Below are positions 8,977 through 17,820 of a stretch of 64,000 nt of DNA, one piece after another; positions within the stretch are counted from its first letter, which is position 1, and each line of letters opens with the position of its first letter. This stretch comes from Billgrantia aerodenitrificans (GTDB lineage Bacteria > Pseudomonadota > Gammaproteobacteria > Pseudomonadales > Halomonadaceae): positions 186,001 through 250,000 of the forward strand of contig NZ_JABFTV010000002.1 of the NCBI RefSeq assembly GCF_021404405.1, in the 5' to 3' direction. The translations under genes and the position numbers were made by a program. Below the pieces are notes generated by a model. The model worked only from the letters and a program-made list of their open reading frames with translations, was not told the origin of the DNA and searched no databases.

Positions 8977-9543
8977 CTATCGAGAGCCGAGCATCGATTG
9001 GCCGGCGCGCCAGGCACGCCAGATGGCAACTGCTGCTATGAAGGCGGCGCACAGCACCAGCGAGACGTTGATCAGGTTCCAGGGCACGCCGAGGATGGCG
9101 GTACGCCCGGTGGAACGAGCCAGTACGAAGTAGCCACCGGTCATGATCACAACCATCAGGCCGGTAATCAGCAGGTGCTGGAGCAGATAGAGCCCGTAGG
9201 CGGCGCGCTGAGGGAGCTTGCGTAGCAGCAGATCGACTGCGATGTGCTCGTAGCGCGCGAAGGCTGCCGCGGCACCGACGAAGATCAGCCAGATGAACAG
9301 CATGCGTGCCAGCTCGTCGGCCCACGGCAGCGAGCGGTTGAGCAACGAGCGGCCGATAACGTTGGCCGAGACCGAGAGAATCAGTGCCACCAGGATCGTG
9401 GCGATCAGGTGTTCCATGGCAACGGTCAGCCAGCGAAACACGGCGGGACCGCGACGCTGCTCGGTATCGATCTCCAATGGTAGGCGGCGCGGTTCGTCGA
9501 GAAATTCTGATGGGTCCGGGGGCGGGCGGTGCGGGGTATCCAT
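8977..9543 (-). CDS. dctQ: TRAP transporter small permease (DctQ family)
   Basis: The 188-aa protein has a Pro-rich cytoplasmic N-terminus (1-35) and four membrane segments (about 40-62, 78-97, 112-135, 150-170). The DctQ signature LPWADELARMLFIWLIFVGA lies around segment two. It is the small membrane subunit that joins the DctP binding protein to the DctM channel. It sits 11 nt upstream of dctM in the same operon, with GGAG 6 nt before its start. Confidence 0.92.
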   Translation of the reverse strand: MDTPHRPPPDPSEFLDEPRRLPLEIDTEQRRGPAVFRWLTVAMEHLIATILVALILSVSANVIGRSLLNRSLPWADELARMLFIWLIFVGAAAAFARYEHIAVDLLLRKLPQRAAYGLYLLQHLLITGLMVVIMTGGYFVLARSTGRTAILGVPWNLINVSLVLCAAFIAAVAIWRAWRAGQSMLGSR

Positions 9544-9607
9544 AGACGCTCCAGAGACGGATCAACGTGACACGGGGCCCCATGCCCCGTGTCGGCTAGG
9601 TGATTCC

Positions 9608-10687
9608 TCAATGGTTCATGGTCTCGTCGACGATCTGCTGGATCTCGGCGATAAGGTCCTCTCCGATGCGTGGTGCCCACTGGTCGTAAACTGGCTGAAC
9701 CGCTTCTTGGAAGGCGGCGAGCTGGTCATCGTCGAGGCGGGTGATCTGCATGCCGCGTTCTTCTAGCTGATCGCGAGCCCAGTCGTCGTACTCGGTAGCC
9801 AGCTGAATTTCGTAGGCTGCCGCAGCGTGGGCTGCTTCCTCGACCAGCTCCTGGTAGGCCGGGTCGAGCCGATCCCAGGTGCGCTCGGACATCATGATGA
9901 TGAAGGGCGTGTAGACGTGGCGAGTCTCGGAGCCGTAGTCCTGCACCTCATGAAAATTCGAGGTGAGAATAGTGCTCCAGGGATTTTCCTGACCGTCGAT
10001 CACGCCTTGCTCCATGGCCGAGAACACCTCGCCGAAGGCCATCGCCGTGGGGTTGGCCCCTAGTGCTTCCCAGATGCTCAGCTGTACTGGATTTTCCATG
10101 GTGCGGATAGTCAGGCCTCTGACGTCGAGCCCGGCGACATCCTCGGGGGATTCGACAGGCCGCACGCTATTGGTCAACTGGCGATAACCGTTCTCGTGAT
10201 AGGCGAAGGCTTTGATGCCGGTGCCCTCGAACTTGTCGAGCAGACCTAGAGCAATATCGCTTTCGAGCACTGCGATGGCTGCCTCGCGGGTTGGCAGCAG
10301 GAACGGCAGGTCGAAAACTGCCAGCTCTTCGACATAGGTGGTGGCCGGCGAGGTCGAAGGGATGGTCATGTCCAGCGATCCGGTCTGCAGCATTTCCATC
10401 ATTTGCGCATCGTCACCCAACTGACTGCTGGGGAAGACGTTGACGGTCAAGCGCCCCTCGGTGCGCTCGGACAGAATGTCGCCGAAGTATCGGGTGGAAA
10501 TATAGAGCGGCGAGGTTTCGGCCAGACCCAATCCGACGCGGATGGTGTGGGAGCCCAGGTCCTCGGTAATCACCTCGCCCTCAATGGGTGGTGGGTCGGA
10601 AAGATCGGGGGTGTTGGCGTGGGCAAGGCTTAGCGAGAGCGTGACGGTGCCTGCCAGCGTGAGGCTGCTGCGCCAATTTGCATGCAT
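9608..10687 (-). CDS. dctP: TRAP transporter substrate-binding protein (DctP family)
   Basis: The 359-aa exported protein has a signal peptide (residues 1-24, ending SLAHA) and the DctP core, including the helix around NPVQLSIWEALGANPTAMAFGEVFSAMEQGVIDGQENP (spread over about 200-240), which holds the carboxylate-binding region. It captures the ligand in the periplasm for DctQM. Two in-frame ATGs exist; 10687 was preferred over 10702 because GGAG lies 9 nt upstream and it gives a compact signal peptide. It is first in the operon dctPQM plus the FAH enzyme, and divergent from the arabinonate dehydratase gene, so the shared gap probably holds the control region. Confidence 0.92.
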   Translation of the reverse strand: MHANWRSSLTLAGTVTLSLSLAHANTPDLSDPPPIEGEVITEDLGSHTIRVGLGLAETSPLYISTRYFGDILSERTEGRLTVNVFPSSQLGDDAQMMEMLQTGSLDMTIPSTSPATTYVEELAVFDLPFLLPTREAAIAVLESDIALGLLDKFEGTGIKAFAYHENGYRQLTNSVRPVESPEDVAGLDVRGLTIRTMENPVQLSIWEALGANPTAMAFGEVFSAMEQGVIDGQENPWSTILTSNFHEVQDYGSETRHVYTPFIIMMSERTWDRLDPAYQELVEEAAHAAAAYEIQLATEYDDWARDQLEERGMQITRLDDDQLAAFQEAVQPVYDQWAPRIGEDLIAEIQQIVDETMNH

Positions 10688-10886
10688 GGCGAGGATCTCC
10701 ATTGTGTCGTCATGTGGTTGTTGTAGTCATAACGCCGCGGCGAGGAGCCAAGGAATCGGCGCTCGCCAGTTCAATGTCGAACCTATGCTCTATTTGTTCA
10801 ACATATACTTTTGTATGTGTCGACTGTGAGTGGGAAGACGACTAACGTCAATCCACGACAACCTGCTGCTACCAACCGAGGCGCCC
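10688..10886. promoter_or_regulatory. Divergent control region between the TRAP operon and the dehydratase operon
   Basis: The 199-nt gap between divergent operons contains an imperfect inverted repeat, CATATAC-tttt-GTATGTG (10802-10819), and GTTC-N6-GAAC (10779-10792). The first resembles the short TNGTATACNA-like palindromes bound by FadR-subfamily GntR proteins. Such a regulator is encoded at the end of the plus-strand operon (15483-16241). Binding is inference. No unambiguous promoter hexamers were fixed. Confidence 0.4.
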
Positions 10887-12635
10887 ATGAGTAATCAGCC
10901 CACACGCCCCCTTCGCTCCGCCGCGTGGTTCGGCAGTGCCGACAAAAACGGTTTCATGTACCGCAGCTGGATGAAGAACCAGGGCATCCCGGACCATGAG
11001 TTCGAGGGCAAGCCGATCATCGGCATTTGCAACACCTGGTCGGAGCTTACGCCCTGCAACGCGCACTTTCGCAAGCTGGCCGAGCACGTCAAGAAGGGGG
11101 TGCTGGAGGCGGGCGGCTTTCCGGTGGAGTTCCCGGTGTTCTCCAACGGCGAGTCGCTGCTACGGCCCACAGCCATGTTCACTCGCAACTTGGCCAGTAT
11201 GGACGTGGAGGAGTCGATCCGCGGCAACCCGCTCGACGCCGTGGTGCTGCTGGTGGGCTGTGACAAGACCACGCCCGCGCTGCTGATGGGGGCGGCGAGC
11301 TGTGACATTCCGACCATCGTGGTCAGCGGCGGGCCGATGCTCAACGGCAAGCACGAGGGGCGGGACATCGGCTCGGGCACCGTGGTGTGGCAGCTCTCCG
11401 AACAGGTCAAGGCGGGCAAGATCTCGATTCACGAGTTCATGGCCGCCGAGGCCGGCATGTCGCGCTCGGCGGGTACCTGCAACACCATGGGCACGGCCTC
11501 GACCATGGCCTGCATGGCCGAGGCGCTGGGCACCTCTCTACCGCACAACGCGGCGATCCCCGCGGTGGATGCAAGACGTTATGTGCTGGCGCACCTCTCC
11601 GGCAACCGCATCGTCGAGATGGTCGAGGAGGACCTGCGGCTTTCCCGGGTGCTCACCCGGCAGGCCTTAGAGAATGCCATTCGTACCAACGCCGCCATCG
11701 GGGGCTCGACCAACGCGGTGATTCACCTCAAGGCAATCGCCGGGCGCATCGGCGTCGAGCTCGACCTCGACGACTGGAGTCGCATCGGCCGCGGCACGCC
11801 GACCATCGTCGACCTGCAGCCCTCGGGGCGTTACTTGATGGAGGAGTTCTACTATGCCGGCGGACTGCCCGCGGTGCTGCGCCGGCTGGGCGAGGCCGAC
11901 CGTCTGCCGCACAAGGAGGCGCTGACGGTCAACGGCAGGACGCTGTGGGAGAACGTCAAGGAGGCTCCGCTCTACAACGACGAAGTGATTCGCCCGTTGG
12001 AGCGGCCACTGCGCGAGGATGGCGGCATGTGCGTGCTGCGCGGCAACTTGGCGCCGCGCGGGGCGGTGCTAAAGCCCTCGGCGGCGAGCCCTGAGCTGAT
12101 GACCCACCGCGGTCGGGCGGTGGTGTTCGAGGACTTCGACGACTATAAGACGCGCATCAACGATCCTAGCCTCGAGGTCGATGCCGACAGCGTGCTGGTG
12201 ATGAAGAACTGCGGGCCGCGCGGCTATCACGGCATGGCCGAGGTCGGCAACATGGGGCTGCCGGCGAAGCTGCTCGAGCAGGGCGTGACCGACATGGTGC
12301 GTATCTCCGATGCGCGCATGAGCGGCACCGCCTACGGTACCGTGGTGCTGCACGTGGCGCCCGAGTCTGCCGCCGGCGGGCCGCTCGCGGCGGTGCGCGA
12401 CGGCGACTGGATCGAGCTCGACTGCAACGCCGGCATCCTGCACCTGGAGGTCGACGATGCCGAGCTGCAGGCGCGGCTGGCCGAGCGCGATCCCACCGCC
12501 GAGTCGCGCCGGATCGCCAGCGACGGCGGCTATCGCCAGCTCTACATTGAGCGGGTGCTGCAGGCCGATGAAGGCTGCGACTTCGACTTCCTGCTCGGCT
12601 GTCGCGGCGCCGACGTGCCGCGTCATTCTCATTAA
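10887..12635 (+). CDS. araC: IlvD/Edd dehydratase, L-arabinonate dehydratase type
   Basis: The 582-aa protein has the IlvD/Edd core with the Fe-S cysteines C57 (TPCNAH), C125 (GCDKTTPA) and C198 ([12 protein letters not shown]), and the Mg-ligand/carbamylated-Lys region IGGSTNAVIHL. The N-terminal SWMKNQGIPDHEFEG block is characteristic of L-arabinonate and related pentonate/hexonate dehydratases rather than of IlvD. It should dehydrate the sugar acid to its 2-keto-3-deoxy form. ATG 10887 gives the family N-terminus; the upstream GTG-started extension is not conserved-looking. The symbol follows the bacterial pentonate dehydratase AraC and not the regulator of that name. Substrate could also be galactonate or fuconate. 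Confidence 0.85.
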   Translation: MSNQPTRPLRSAAWFGSADKNGFMYRSWMKNQGIPDHEFEGKPIIGICNTWSELTPCNAHFRKLAEHVKKGVLEAGGFPVEFPVFSNGESLLRPTAMFTRNLASMDVEESIRGNPLDAVVLLVGCDKTTPALLMGAASCDIPTIVVSGGPMLNGKHEGRDIGSGTVVWQLSEQVKAGKISIHEFMAAEAGMSRSAGTCNTMGTASTMACMAEALGTSLPHNAAIPAVDARRYVLAHLSGNRIVEMVEEDLRLSRVLTRQALENAIRTNAAIGGSTNAVIHLKAIAGRIGVELDLDDWSRIGRGTPTIVDLQPSGRYLMEEFYYAGGLPAVLRRLGEADRLPHKEALTVNGRTLWENVKEAPLYNDEVIRPLERPLREDGGMCVLRGNLAPRGAVLKPSAASPELMTHRGRAVVFEDFDDYKTRINDPSLEVDADSVLVMKNCGPRGYHGMAEVGNMGLPAKLLEQGVTDMVRISDARMSGTAYGTVVLHVAPESAAGGPLAAVRDGDWIELDCNAGILHLEVDDAELQARLAERDPTAESRRIASDGGYRQLYIERVLQADEGCDFDFLLGCRGADVPRHSH

Positions 12636-12702
12636 GCATTGATCACTTGTACGCTGGTCATGGTGATTATCAGCGTCAACCTGGCGAATGGAGCAGAAAA
12701 AG

Positions 12703-14505
12703 ATGGCAACGAATAACAACATCACGCCCGACCAGCTGCGCTCGCGCTGGTGGTTCGACAACCCCGAATCGCCCGGTACCACGGCGCTGTGTATCGAGCG
12801 CTACATGAACTACGGCATTACGCTGGAGGAGCTCGCCGGCGGCAAGCCGATCATCGGTATCTGCCAGTCGGGCTCCGACCTGACGCCGTGCAACCGCCAC
12901 CACATCGAGCTGGTCAAGCGGGTCAAGGAGGGCATTCGCGCCGCCGGTGGGGTACCGTTCGAGTTCCCGCTGCACCCGATCCACGAGAATGCGCGGCGGC
13001 CCACCGCCGCGCTGGACCGCAACCTGGCCTACCTGGGCCTGGTCGAGGTGCTGCACGGCTACCCGCTTGACGGTGTGGTGCTCACCACTGGCTGCGACAA
13101 GACCACCCCGGCGAGCCTGATGGCGGCGGCCACGGTCAACATTCCCGCCATCGTGCTCTCCGGCGGGCCGATGCTCAACGGCTGGCGCGGTCCCGATCGG
13201 GTCGGCTCTGGCACCATCATCTGGGAGCTGCGCAAGCGGCTCGCGGCTGGCGACATCGACTACGCCGAATTCCTTGCCCGGGCCACCGACTCGGCGCCCT
13301 CGGTGGGGCACTGCAACACCATGGGTACTGCCTCGACCATGAATTCCATGGCCGAGGCGCTGGGCATGAGCCTGCCCGGCTCGGCAATGATCCCGGCGCC
13401 CTACAAGGAGCGCGCCATGGTGGCCTACGACACCGGCGCGCGCATCGTCGACATGGTGTGGCAGGACCTACGCCCCAGCGACATTCTCACCCGCCAGGCG
13501 TTCGAGAATGCCATCGTTGTGTGCTCGGCGCTGGGCGGCTCCTCCAACGCGCCGATCCATATCAACGCCATCGCCCGTCACTCGGGCATCGAGCTGACCA
13601 ACGACGACTGGCAGGCACTGGGCCATGCCATCCCGCTGCTGGCCAACGTAATGCCCGCCGGGGCCTACCTCTCCGAGGAGTTCTATCGCGCCGGTGGCGT
13701 GCCGGCGGTGGTCAACGAGTTGCTCGGTGCCGGCAAGCTGCATGGTGAGGTGCTCACCGTGAACGGCCGCACGCTGGCCGACAACTGCGCCGGGCGCGAG
13801 ACGCAGGATCCCGAGGTGATCCGCCGTTACGCCAACCCGCTGGTCGAGCAGGCCGGCTTCCTCAACCTCAAGGGCAACCTGTTCGATTCGGCGCTGATGA
13901 AGACCAGCGTGATCTCCGCCGACTTCCGCGCGCGCTTCCTCTCCAATCCCGATGACCCCAACGCCTTCGAGGGCAAGGTGGTGGTGTTCGACGGCTCGGA
14001 GGACTACCACGCGCGCATCGACGACCCGGCCCTCGACATCGACGAGCGCACCATCCTGGTGATGCGCGGGGCCGGCCCGGTGGGCCACCCCGGCGGCGCC
14101 GAGGTGGTCAACATGCAGCCCCCCGAGGCGCTGATCAAGCGCGGCATCGAATCGCTGCCGTGCCTGGGCGACGGGCGCCAGTCGGGCACCTCCGGCTCGC
14201 CGTCGATCCTCAACGCCGCCCCCGAAGCTGCCACCGGCGGCGGCCTGGCACTACTCGAGGACGGCGACCGTCTGCGCGTCGACCTCAACCGCGGCGAAGT
14301 TCGCCTGCTGGTCGAGGACGCCGTGATCGAGGCGCGCCGCGAGCGACTGGCGCAGCAGGGCGGTTACCGCTACCCCGGCCACCAGACGCCGTGGCAGGAG
14401 ATCCAGCGCACCTTGGTCGAGCCGCTCGATCGCGGCATGACGCTGGAGGGGGCCACCAAGTACCGTGACGTGGCACGTCGCAGCCCACCGCGGGACAATC
14501 ACTGA
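12703..14505 (+). CDS. xylD: IlvD/Edd dehydratase, D-xylonate dehydratase type
   Basis: The 600-aa protein resembles Caulobacter XylD throughout: [74 protein letters not shown] and [17 protein letters not shown]. Fe-S cysteines are C63, C131 and C204. XylD converts D-xylonate to 2-keto-3-deoxy-D-xylonate. ATG 12703 is preferred over ATG 12688 because GGAG lies 9 nt upstream of the former and inside the latter's first codons. The gene follows araC by 67 nt and overlaps no other gene. With the xylose dehydrogenase and lactonase at 17.8 and 25.4 kb it fills the dehydratase step of the Weimberg route. Confidence 0.9.
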   Translation: MATNNNITPDQLRSRWWFDNPESPGTTALCIERYMNYGITLEELAGGKPIIGICQSGSDLTPCNRHHIELVKRVKEGIRAAGGVPFEFPLHPIHENARRPTAALDRNLAYLGLVEVLHGYPLDGVVLTTGCDKTTPASLMAAATVNIPAIVLSGGPMLNGWRGPDRVGSGTIIWELRKRLAAGDIDYAEFLARATDSAPSVGHCNTMGTASTMNSMAEALGMSLPGSAMIPAPYKERAMVAYDTGARIVDMVWQDLRPSDILTRQAFENAIVVCSALGGSSNAPIHINAIARHSGIELTNDDWQALGHAIPLLANVMPAGAYLSEEFYRAGGVPAVVNELLGAGKLHGEVLTVNGRTLADNCAGRETQDPEVIRRYANPLVEQAGFLNLKGNLFDSALMKTSVISADFRARFLSNPDDPNAFEGKVVVFDGSEDYHARIDDPALDIDERTILVMRGAGPVGHPGGAEVVNMQPPEALIKRGIESLPCLGDGRQSGTSGSPSILNAAPEAATGGGLALLEDGDRLRVDLNRGEVRLLVEDAVIEARRERLAQQGGYRYPGHQTPWQEIQRTLVEPLDRGMTLEGATKYRDVARRSPPRDNH

Positions 14506-14506
14506 C

Positions 14507-15451
14507 ATGATGGGGGGCACGACACTTTCCCATCGTCAGCGAGGACTGCTACTGACCGCCGGTGGGGCGCTGATCATGGCCCCGGACGCGCTGCTGATCA
14601 AGGTGGCTAACCTGCCCGACGCCGAGATCCTGATGTGGCGGGGTTTTCTCTCGGCGCTGGGTTTCTTTCTGATTGCCCTGATGCGCCATGGCTGCAGCAT
14701 CTGGGGTGTATACCGCCGCTGTGGCTGGACCGGCATCGCCGTGGCGCTGCTGTTCAGTCTCACCACCTGCGGTTTCGTGCTCGGCAATCAGTACACCAAG
14801 GCTGGCAATGTGCTGATGATTCTTGCCGGCGCGCCGTTGATCGCCGCAGCGCTTTCGTGGGTGATACTCAAGGAGCGACTGCCGCGTCGCACCTGGGTAG
14901 CGATCTGGCTGTGCCTGGCGGGGATCGCTATGATCGCCCTGGATGACGCCGGGACCGGCAGTTGGGTAGGCAACGCCTTTGCGCTGATGGCAGCCACGAC
15001 TCTGGCGATCAACTTCACGCTGTGCCGCACGCGGCCGGGCGTGGACATGAGTCCAATGCTGGTCTTCAACGGTCTCATCGTCGGCAGTGTGGCTGGGCTG
15101 TTCTGGTTGGCCGGTGGCGAGCCGGCGTTGCCGCCGACCGACCAACTCGCGGTGGTAGTCCTGCTGTGTCTGCTCATCGTGCCTTGTGGGGTGACCCTGC
15201 TGCAGCGCGGCCCGCTCTATCTACCCGCGGCCGAGGTAGGATTGCTGCTGCTGCTGGAAGTGGTAGTCGGGACTCTGCTGGCGTGGTGGATCATAGCTGA
15301 GCAGCCGGCTCCCATGGCGCTGGTGGGTGGAGTCATGGTGCTCGGCACGCTCACTGTCAAGGGGCTCTATGAACGGCACCTGGAGCTGCGCCTGCGCGGC
15401 GGTGGCGGGGCGGCGCTACAGCCCCCAGCCGAACGTGCGAATACGTTATGA
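14507..15451 (+). CDS. DMT superfamily (EamA) transporter
   Basis: The 314-aa membrane protein has about ten hydrophobic segments in two EamA repeats (about 15-145 and 155-300), each with the usual terminal Pro/Gly pattern (for example VILKERLPRRTW). The start ATGATG at 14507 lies one base after the xylD stop, so translation is probably coupled. DMT proteins export or import small metabolites. Placed between xylD and a GntR gene, this one may handle a pentonate or a derived metabolite, but substrate and direction cannot be read from the sequence. Confidence 0.85.
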   Translation: MMGGTTLSHRQRGLLLTAGGALIMAPDALLIKVANLPDAEILMWRGFLSALGFFLIALMRHGCSIWGVYRRCGWTGIAVALLFSLTTCGFVLGNQYTKAGNVLMILAGAPLIAAALSWVILKERLPRRTWVAIWLCLAGIAMIALDDAGTGSWVGNAFALMAATTLAINFTLCRTRPGVDMSPMLVFNGLIVGSVAGLFWLAGGEPALPPTDQLAVVVLLCLLIVPCGVTLLQRGPLYLPAAEVGLLLLLEVVVGTLLAWWIIAEQPAPMALVGGVMVLGTLTVKGLYERHLELRLRGGGGAALQPPAERANTL

Positions 15452-15482
15452 TGATCGGGTATCACTACAGGATCTCTCAGCC

Positions 15483-16241
15483 TTGACGTCACCACTACCC
15501 AAGCCGGCGACACGACCCAGCATTGCCGAGTACCTCGCCGAGGCGATCTTTTCCGGGCGCTATCAGCCCGGCGAGTTCGTGCCTCGCGAACTGGATCTCT
15601 GCGAGCGCTTTGCCATCAACCGCTCGGCGGTGCGCAGTGACCTGCGCCAACTTGTCGATGTCGGCATCATCGAGCGTATCTCCGGCCACGGCTCCAAGGT
15701 GCGTGAGTACAGCGAGTGGCACATCCTCGACCCCCAGGTCACCGACTGGATGACTCGTTACGCAGCGCCTAACCCACAGATTCAACGTGAAATCCTGGCC
15801 TTTCGGCTGGATGTCGAACCCTATGTGGCGATGACCGCCGCCCGACGCGCCAAGGCCCGCGACCTGGTCGCCATCGAAGAGGCTTTCGAAGGGCTGGGCC
15901 AGAACCTGCGCAACGCCAGCTGTGCCGAGGAGCGACGCCTGCACAGCGAGTGCGATGTGGCCTTTCACGTGGCGATCTTCAAGGCCACCCATAACATCGT
16001 CTGGGCCCAGCTGTCGCATATCCTGCGACCCTCGATTCACATGCTGGTGTCGATGTCCAACGAGAGCGCCAGCGACCCGGAAGAGAGCCTCGAACGTCAC
16101 CGTCAACTGATGGAGAGCATCCGCATGCGGCGCCCGCGCGAGGCGTTTCTGGCTGCCCAGGCGGTGCTCGCCGGCACCGCCGATGCGCTGGGCCTGGAGC
16201 CTGGCGCCAGCTCCCTGGGTCGCTGTGTGGATCTGCCCTGA
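15483..16241 (+). CDS. GntR family regulator, FadR/FCD subfamily
   Basis: The 252-aa protein has an N-terminal GntR winged helix (about 15-75, LDLCERFAINRSAVRSDLRQL) and an all-helical FCD domain (about 100-225). The FCD metal-site residues sit in LDVEPYV, CDVAFHVAIFKATHN and LERHRQLM. FCD regulators bind organic or sugar acids. I chose a TTG start at 15483 because AGGATC lies 9 nt before it and the protein then begins just before the conserved helix; an in-frame GTG at 15435 lies inside the transporter gene and has no clear ribosome-binding site. It probably represses the divergent pentonate operons. Confidence 0.85.
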   Translation: MTSPLPKPATRPSIAEYLAEAIFSGRYQPGEFVPRELDLCERFAINRSAVRSDLRQLVDVGIIERISGHGSKVREYSEWHILDPQVTDWMTRYAAPNPQIQREILAFRLDVEPYVAMTAARRAKARDLVAIEEAFEGLGQNLRNASCAEERRLHSECDVAFHVAIFKATHNIVWAQLSHILRPSIHMLVSMSNESASDPEESLERHRQLMESIRMRRPREAFLAAQAVLAGTADALGLEPGASSLGRCVDLP

Positions 16242-16293
16242 TCGAGGCAAAACCCAGTGGATTTGCAGGGCTGGCCAATCGACGCAGGCGGCC

Positions 16294-17493
16294 TCAGATC
16301 AGGTCGCTGGAGCCGTGTACGAGGCTGGCAAGCACCTGGGCGGCAGCGCCACGAGCAGCGATGAAGGTGGAGTCCTGGATGACCCGCAGAGGCACCTGTT
16401 GGGTGGTGCCGAGCAAACGGTTCTGATTGGCCTTGAAGAAGTCGAGGGCGGGAGCGAGTAGAGAGTCGCCCAACTGGGTGAGAGAGCCGCCGAGTACGAT
16501 CTCGGAAGGGTTCTGAGTATGGTGAAGATTGAGCAGCAGGACCCCCAGTGCCTCGCCGGCGCGGCGCAGGGCGACCTGGACCTCGGCTTCTTCCAGGCGA
16601 GGCAGCAGGGCGGCGATGAGATCCTCTTCTTCGGCAATCCCCAGCGCAGCGCGGATCGACCAGCCGCTGACCAGGGTTTCGGCGCAGCCACGGTTGCCGC
16701 AATGGCAGTAGAGCCCACCGGGTTGCAGGATAGTGTGCCCGATCTCTCCAGCCAGCCCTTGCACGCCGCGGGTTAGCAGGGGGGGATGGCTGCCTACGAC
16801 CATGCCGCTGCCGATCCCCGTGCCGGCGCTGACGTATATCAGCGACTCGGGAACGTGGCCGGTTCGGAAGTAGTGCTCACCGAAGGCCGCCGCCTTGGCC
16901 TCGTTGTCCATCAGCCAGACACCCTCGAGCTTCGGGAGATGGGGGCGCAGCAGTTCGAGGAAGCGTATGTCCCGCCAACCCAGGTTGGGTGCCAGGCGCA
17001 GCACGGGCTTGTCGGGGGCGATGGGGCCGGGTAGCGCGACGCCGAGACCCAGGCAAAGACGGCCCTTGACCGCGACTTTGCTCATCAGTCGACGTAGCAG
17101 CTCTCCAAGCAGTTCGGCAGTGACCTCGGGGGTGGTAGGGACAAGGTGCTCATGGTGCGAGGCAAGTACCTGGCCTGCCAACGTGCAGGCCACCAGGCGC
17201 AGGCCATGTACACCTACCTCGGCGCCGAACAGCACATGACGATCTTCGTTGAGATGCAGGGCGCGGCCTGGGCGACCGCCGCTGCTTTTTTGCAGCTCCC
17301 CTTCGCGAAGCCAGCCGTACTCCAATAGCGATTGAATGCAGGCGCCCACGGTGGCCTTGGTCAACTGCGCTTCGGTAGCGATGTCGGCACGGGTAAGGCC
17401 GGGGCTTCGGCGTACCAGCTCGAGGATGGCGCTGCGATTGAGCCGCTTGAGAAAGTGGAGGTCGCCTGCCTTGTGTTGGTTGCTGGTTGGCAT
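16294..17493 (-). CDS. ROK family transcriptional regulator (XylR/NagC type)
   Basis: The 399-aa protein has an N-terminal winged helix (about 15-70, [20 protein letters not shown]) followed by a ROK sugar-binding domain. ROK landmarks are [21 protein letters not shown] and the zinc motif [10 protein letters not shown] (about residue 265). ROK repressors of the XylR type bind xylose or related sugars and leave DNA when induced. ATG 17493 was chosen because AGGA precedes it by 9 nt and the upstream extension is Ala/Arg-rich noise. It is divergent from the xylose dehydrogenase operon. Matching 21-bp repeats lie in the gap, so control of that operon and of itself is likely. Confidence 0.9.
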   Translation of the reverse strand: MPTSNQHKAGDLHFLKRLNRSAILELVRRSPGLTRADIATEAQLTKATVGACIQSLLEYGWLREGELQKSSGGRPGRALHLNEDRHVLFGAEVGVHGLRLVACTLAGQVLASHHEHLVPTTPEVTAELLGELLRRLMSKVAVKGRLCLGLGVALPGPIAPDKPVLRLAPNLGWRDIRFLELLRPHLPKLEGVWLMDNEAKAAAFGEHYFRTGHVPESLIYVSAGTGIGSGMVVGSHPPLLTRGVQGLAGEIGHTILQPGGLYCHCGNRGCAETLVSGWSIRAALGIAEEEDLIAALLPRLEEAEVQVALRRAGEALGVLLLNLHHTQNPSEIVLGGSLTQLGDSLLAPALDFFKANQNRLLGTTQQVPLRVIQDSTFIAARGAAAQVLASLVHGSSDLI

Positions 17494-17632
17494 GGAGTTG
17501 GGTCCTGCAGTCGGCGCGTTTCGAGCGCCGCAGAGAATGAAAGCCGAGCGTGACGCTGCGCGCATCGATGATGCCATTCGATGGTGAGGCGCGCGAGGCC
17601 TCGCCAAGGAAGCGCGGCACGAATGCCATGAA

Positions 17633-17653
17633 TTAGTATTGATAATAAACTAA
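17633..17653. promoter_or_regulatory. Candidate ROK operator 1
   Basis: The 21-bp imperfect palindrome has outer arms TTAGT (17633-17637) and ACTAA (17649-17653) with an AT-only core apart from one G. It has the same length and half-site as the repeat at 17789-17809. It lies 140 nt upstream of the ROK gene start on the other strand. Confidence 0.6.
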
Positions 17654-17788
17654 TGATTTTACGCCATCCATTACGGTGAAGCGCTATTTTCTTTCATAAT
17701 AGTGGTTAAATATTTGATTTTTATATTCTAATTCAACAATTAGACCAAGGTGGTATTGCTGCGCTTTCAACCGGTGACCATTCTCCAG

Positions 17789-17809
17789 TTAGTAAAAACA
17801 AAATACTAA
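17789..17809. promoter_or_regulatory. Candidate ROK operator 2, just upstream of xylB
   Basis: The 21-bp palindrome has perfect 6-bp arms, TTAGTA (17789-17794) and TACTAA (17804-17809), around an A-rich 9-nt centre. It is immediately upstream of the weak GGGG ribosome-binding site and the xylB start at 17821. Confidence 0.65.
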
Positions 17810-17820
17810 GTGGGGCGAGC

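Larger units (their letters stand above)
17494..17820. promoter_or_regulatory. Divergent ROK/xylB control region with two matching 21-bp operator candidates
   Basis: This 327-nt gap is markedly AT-rich from about 17630. At 17633-17653 a 21-bp element has arms TTAGT and ACTAA. At 17789-17809 a second 21-bp element has perfect arms TTAGTA and TACTAA around 9 nt. A third palindrome, CTAATT-caac-AATTAG, lies at 17728-17743. The 21-bp elements resemble the TTAGTTT...AAACTAA operators of XylR-type ROK repressors. The second ends 11 nt before the xylB start, where a bound repressor would block transcription or ribosome access. Confidence 0.7.

Noticed and set aside
7682..9583. Possible natural DctQ-DctM fusion suggested by a long open frame
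   Set aside because: The part upstream of 8965 lies over dctQ in another frame, and dctM has its own AGGAGG and start. DctQ is encoded separately at 8977-9543.
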